Assembly (NCBI GenBank): GCA_024349765.1
Contig: AP026073.1
Location: 1,922,001-1,986,000, forward strand
Direction of reading: 5' to 3'
Source: Streptomyces nigrescens
Lineage (GTDB): Bacteria; Actinomycetota; Actinomycetes; Streptomycetales; Streptomycetaceae
DNA: 64,000 bases
This document shows positions 63,314 through 64,000 of this stretch, piece after piece. The position numbers were made by a program, and so were the translations under genes. The notes beneath the pieces were generated by a model. It searched no databases. It was not told the origin of the DNA and was given only the letters and a program-made list of their open reading frames with translations. Position 1 is the first letter of the stretch; every line of letters begins with the position of its first letter.

Positions 63314-63805
63314 ACCGCGCCCTTCTGCGAGCGGGACGGAGGGAGGAGAGGAAGGAAAAGGAGAAGGAAAAGGAGAAGGGGCCCCTGGGAGGGGAGGGGG
63401 GACGGCGAAGAAGGTGGAGCGAGGGGAGGGGGCGCCGAAGGAGCGGCGTGGAGTGTGAAGGCGCGCGGCGGAAGAGGAAGGAGAACCGCGGAAGGGGCCC
63501 GGCCTTATCGGCGACGGGCCGCAGGGCAGGGGGTCAGCTCAACAGGACGACGACCACACACGACCGAAGTCGATGTGGTCGCGGGTGACCAGCCGCTGCC
63601 ATGCGTACATGCGAACAAGTGGAACAGGCATCCGTTTCCGCGTCAACCGCCACGTGATCCATGGCTCACAGTGCGGACAGCCTTGACAACCAGGCGTGTT
63701 GACGCCATAGCCTCAAGAGCCGGTCGTGCTGAGGGGCGCGGCCCGCTCGTTCGTGTGAAGGCGCCGGAGCCCGTGCTCGCTCTCGGCATCCACGGAGCCT
63801 TCGCC
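63314..63805. other. 492-bp divergent region with a polypurine tract
   Basis: From about 63341 to 63460 the + strand is almost all purine (AGGAAGGAAAAGGAGAAGG-type), with one GGGGCCCC palindrome. A promoter-like pair lies at 63683-63711 for the rightward permease. I see no gene. The polypurine tract lies just upstream of the monooxygenase start and could form unusual DNA structure. Confidence 0.6.
63683..63711 (+). promoter_or_regulatory. Predicted promoter of the permease gene
   Basis: TTGACA (63683-63688) is spaced 17 bp from CATAGC (63706-63711), about 95 bp before the ATG at 63806. The -35 is perfect and the -10 is poor. Confidence 0.45.
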
Positions 63806-64000
63806 ATGCCTTTGGTCGACCCCGTTTCCGACACCCTCGACGCCCCGGCCCCACCCGCCGCGGCACCACCCGACGCCCCGGACCCCGCCGCGCTGCGGAT
63901 CGTGCCGCGCCGGCGCACCGGCCGGCGGGCCGCGGCCGCCGTCGTCCTCGCCCTGCTGGCGCTGGCCCTCGTCTCCGTCGTCCGCAACGACGCCTTCCAA
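63806..64000 (+). CDS. Amino-acid ABC transporter permease, 5' part only
   Basis: The first 65 residues of a membrane permease cut by the window end. A Pro/Ala/Asp-rich cytosolic N-terminus is followed by LRIVPRRRTGRRAAAAVVLA and LLALALALVSVVRNDAFQ-like first membrane segment ending in NDAFQ. That pattern is typical of polar-amino-acid (HisM/GlnP-type) permeases of actinobacteria. ATG 63806 has CGGAG 9 nt upstream; an in-frame GTG at 63755 is an alternative. It is divergent from the operon encoding the matching binding protein, so the two probably form one importer. Confidence 0.7.
   Translation, partial: MPLVDPVSDTLDAPAPPAAAPPDAPDPAALRIVPRRRTGRRAAAAVVLALLALALVSVVRNDAFQ

Overview
This 64 kb window is high-GC DNA from an actinomycete, almost certainly a Streptomyces. 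The support is GTG and TTG starts, third-position GC bias, DmdR1/IdeR-type iron boxes, desferrioxamine genes, Tat-dependent lipoproteins, a SepF-like protein and a chromosomal core order (tlyA-nadK-recN ... pyrG-nudix ... parA-scpA-scpB-rluB ... cmk-plsC-der) shared by actinobacteria. I see no rRNA, tRNA, CRISPR array, prophage or insertion sequence.

Region 1 (1-11.4 kb) is iron acquisition. The desABC genes for hydroxamate siderophore synthesis run leftward off the window edge. A siderophore-interacting reductase, a lipoprotein receptor, two FecCD permeases and an ATPase handle uptake. Iron boxes at 3339-3357 and 7938-7956 place both blocks under iron repression. A DUF1015 gene and a HAD phosphatase sit between them.

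Region 2 (11.4-20.8 kb) holds tlyA, nadK and recN. It also holds an S41 protease-like lipoprotein, a FtsX-type permease with no ATPase beside it, a MraY/WecA-like membrane protein and a GT4 glycosyltransferase. The steA-steB/mctB pair that follows recN in mycobacteria is not here.

Region 3 (20.8-29 kb) is accessory and unusually rich in short tandem repeats. It contains a PucR regulator, a LacI-family regulator with a repeat-coded insertion near its C-terminus, and a divergent GH16-GH64 beta-1,3-glucanase operon behind a perfect palindromic operator. A GH15 glucoamylase/trehalase-like gene follows. Between pucR and lacI lie seventeen 19-bp units, many carrying the operator half-site GAGAGC. 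This is the most unusual non-coding structure in the window, together with a roughly 500-bp nested palindrome at 41.9-42.4 kb.

Region 4 (29.4-47.8 kb) is core: pyrG, a NUDIX hydrolase, a STAND-TPR protein with an altered Walker A, ald, a ParA-like ATPase with a basic partner, scpA, scpB and a pseudouridine synthase. An ADP-ribosylglycohydrolase follows, whose ribosome binding site is buried in a terminator-like hairpin. Then come a nucleotidyltransferase, aroH, tyrA, cmk, plsC and der.

Region 5 (47.8-64 kb) mixes envelope and metabolic genes: an Rpf/LysM secreted protein, a GT4 with a coupled partner, an I78-type inhibitor, a PAP2 phosphatase, a PIG-V-like mannosyltransferase, an MFS exporter, an acyl-CoA dehydrogenase and a SepF-like division protein. 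The right edge carries an operon of flavin monooxygenase, acetyltransferase and amino-acid-binding lipoprotein, divergent from an ABC permease cut by the window end. Its gene content resembles the S-substituted-cysteine salvage operon of Bacillus subtilis.
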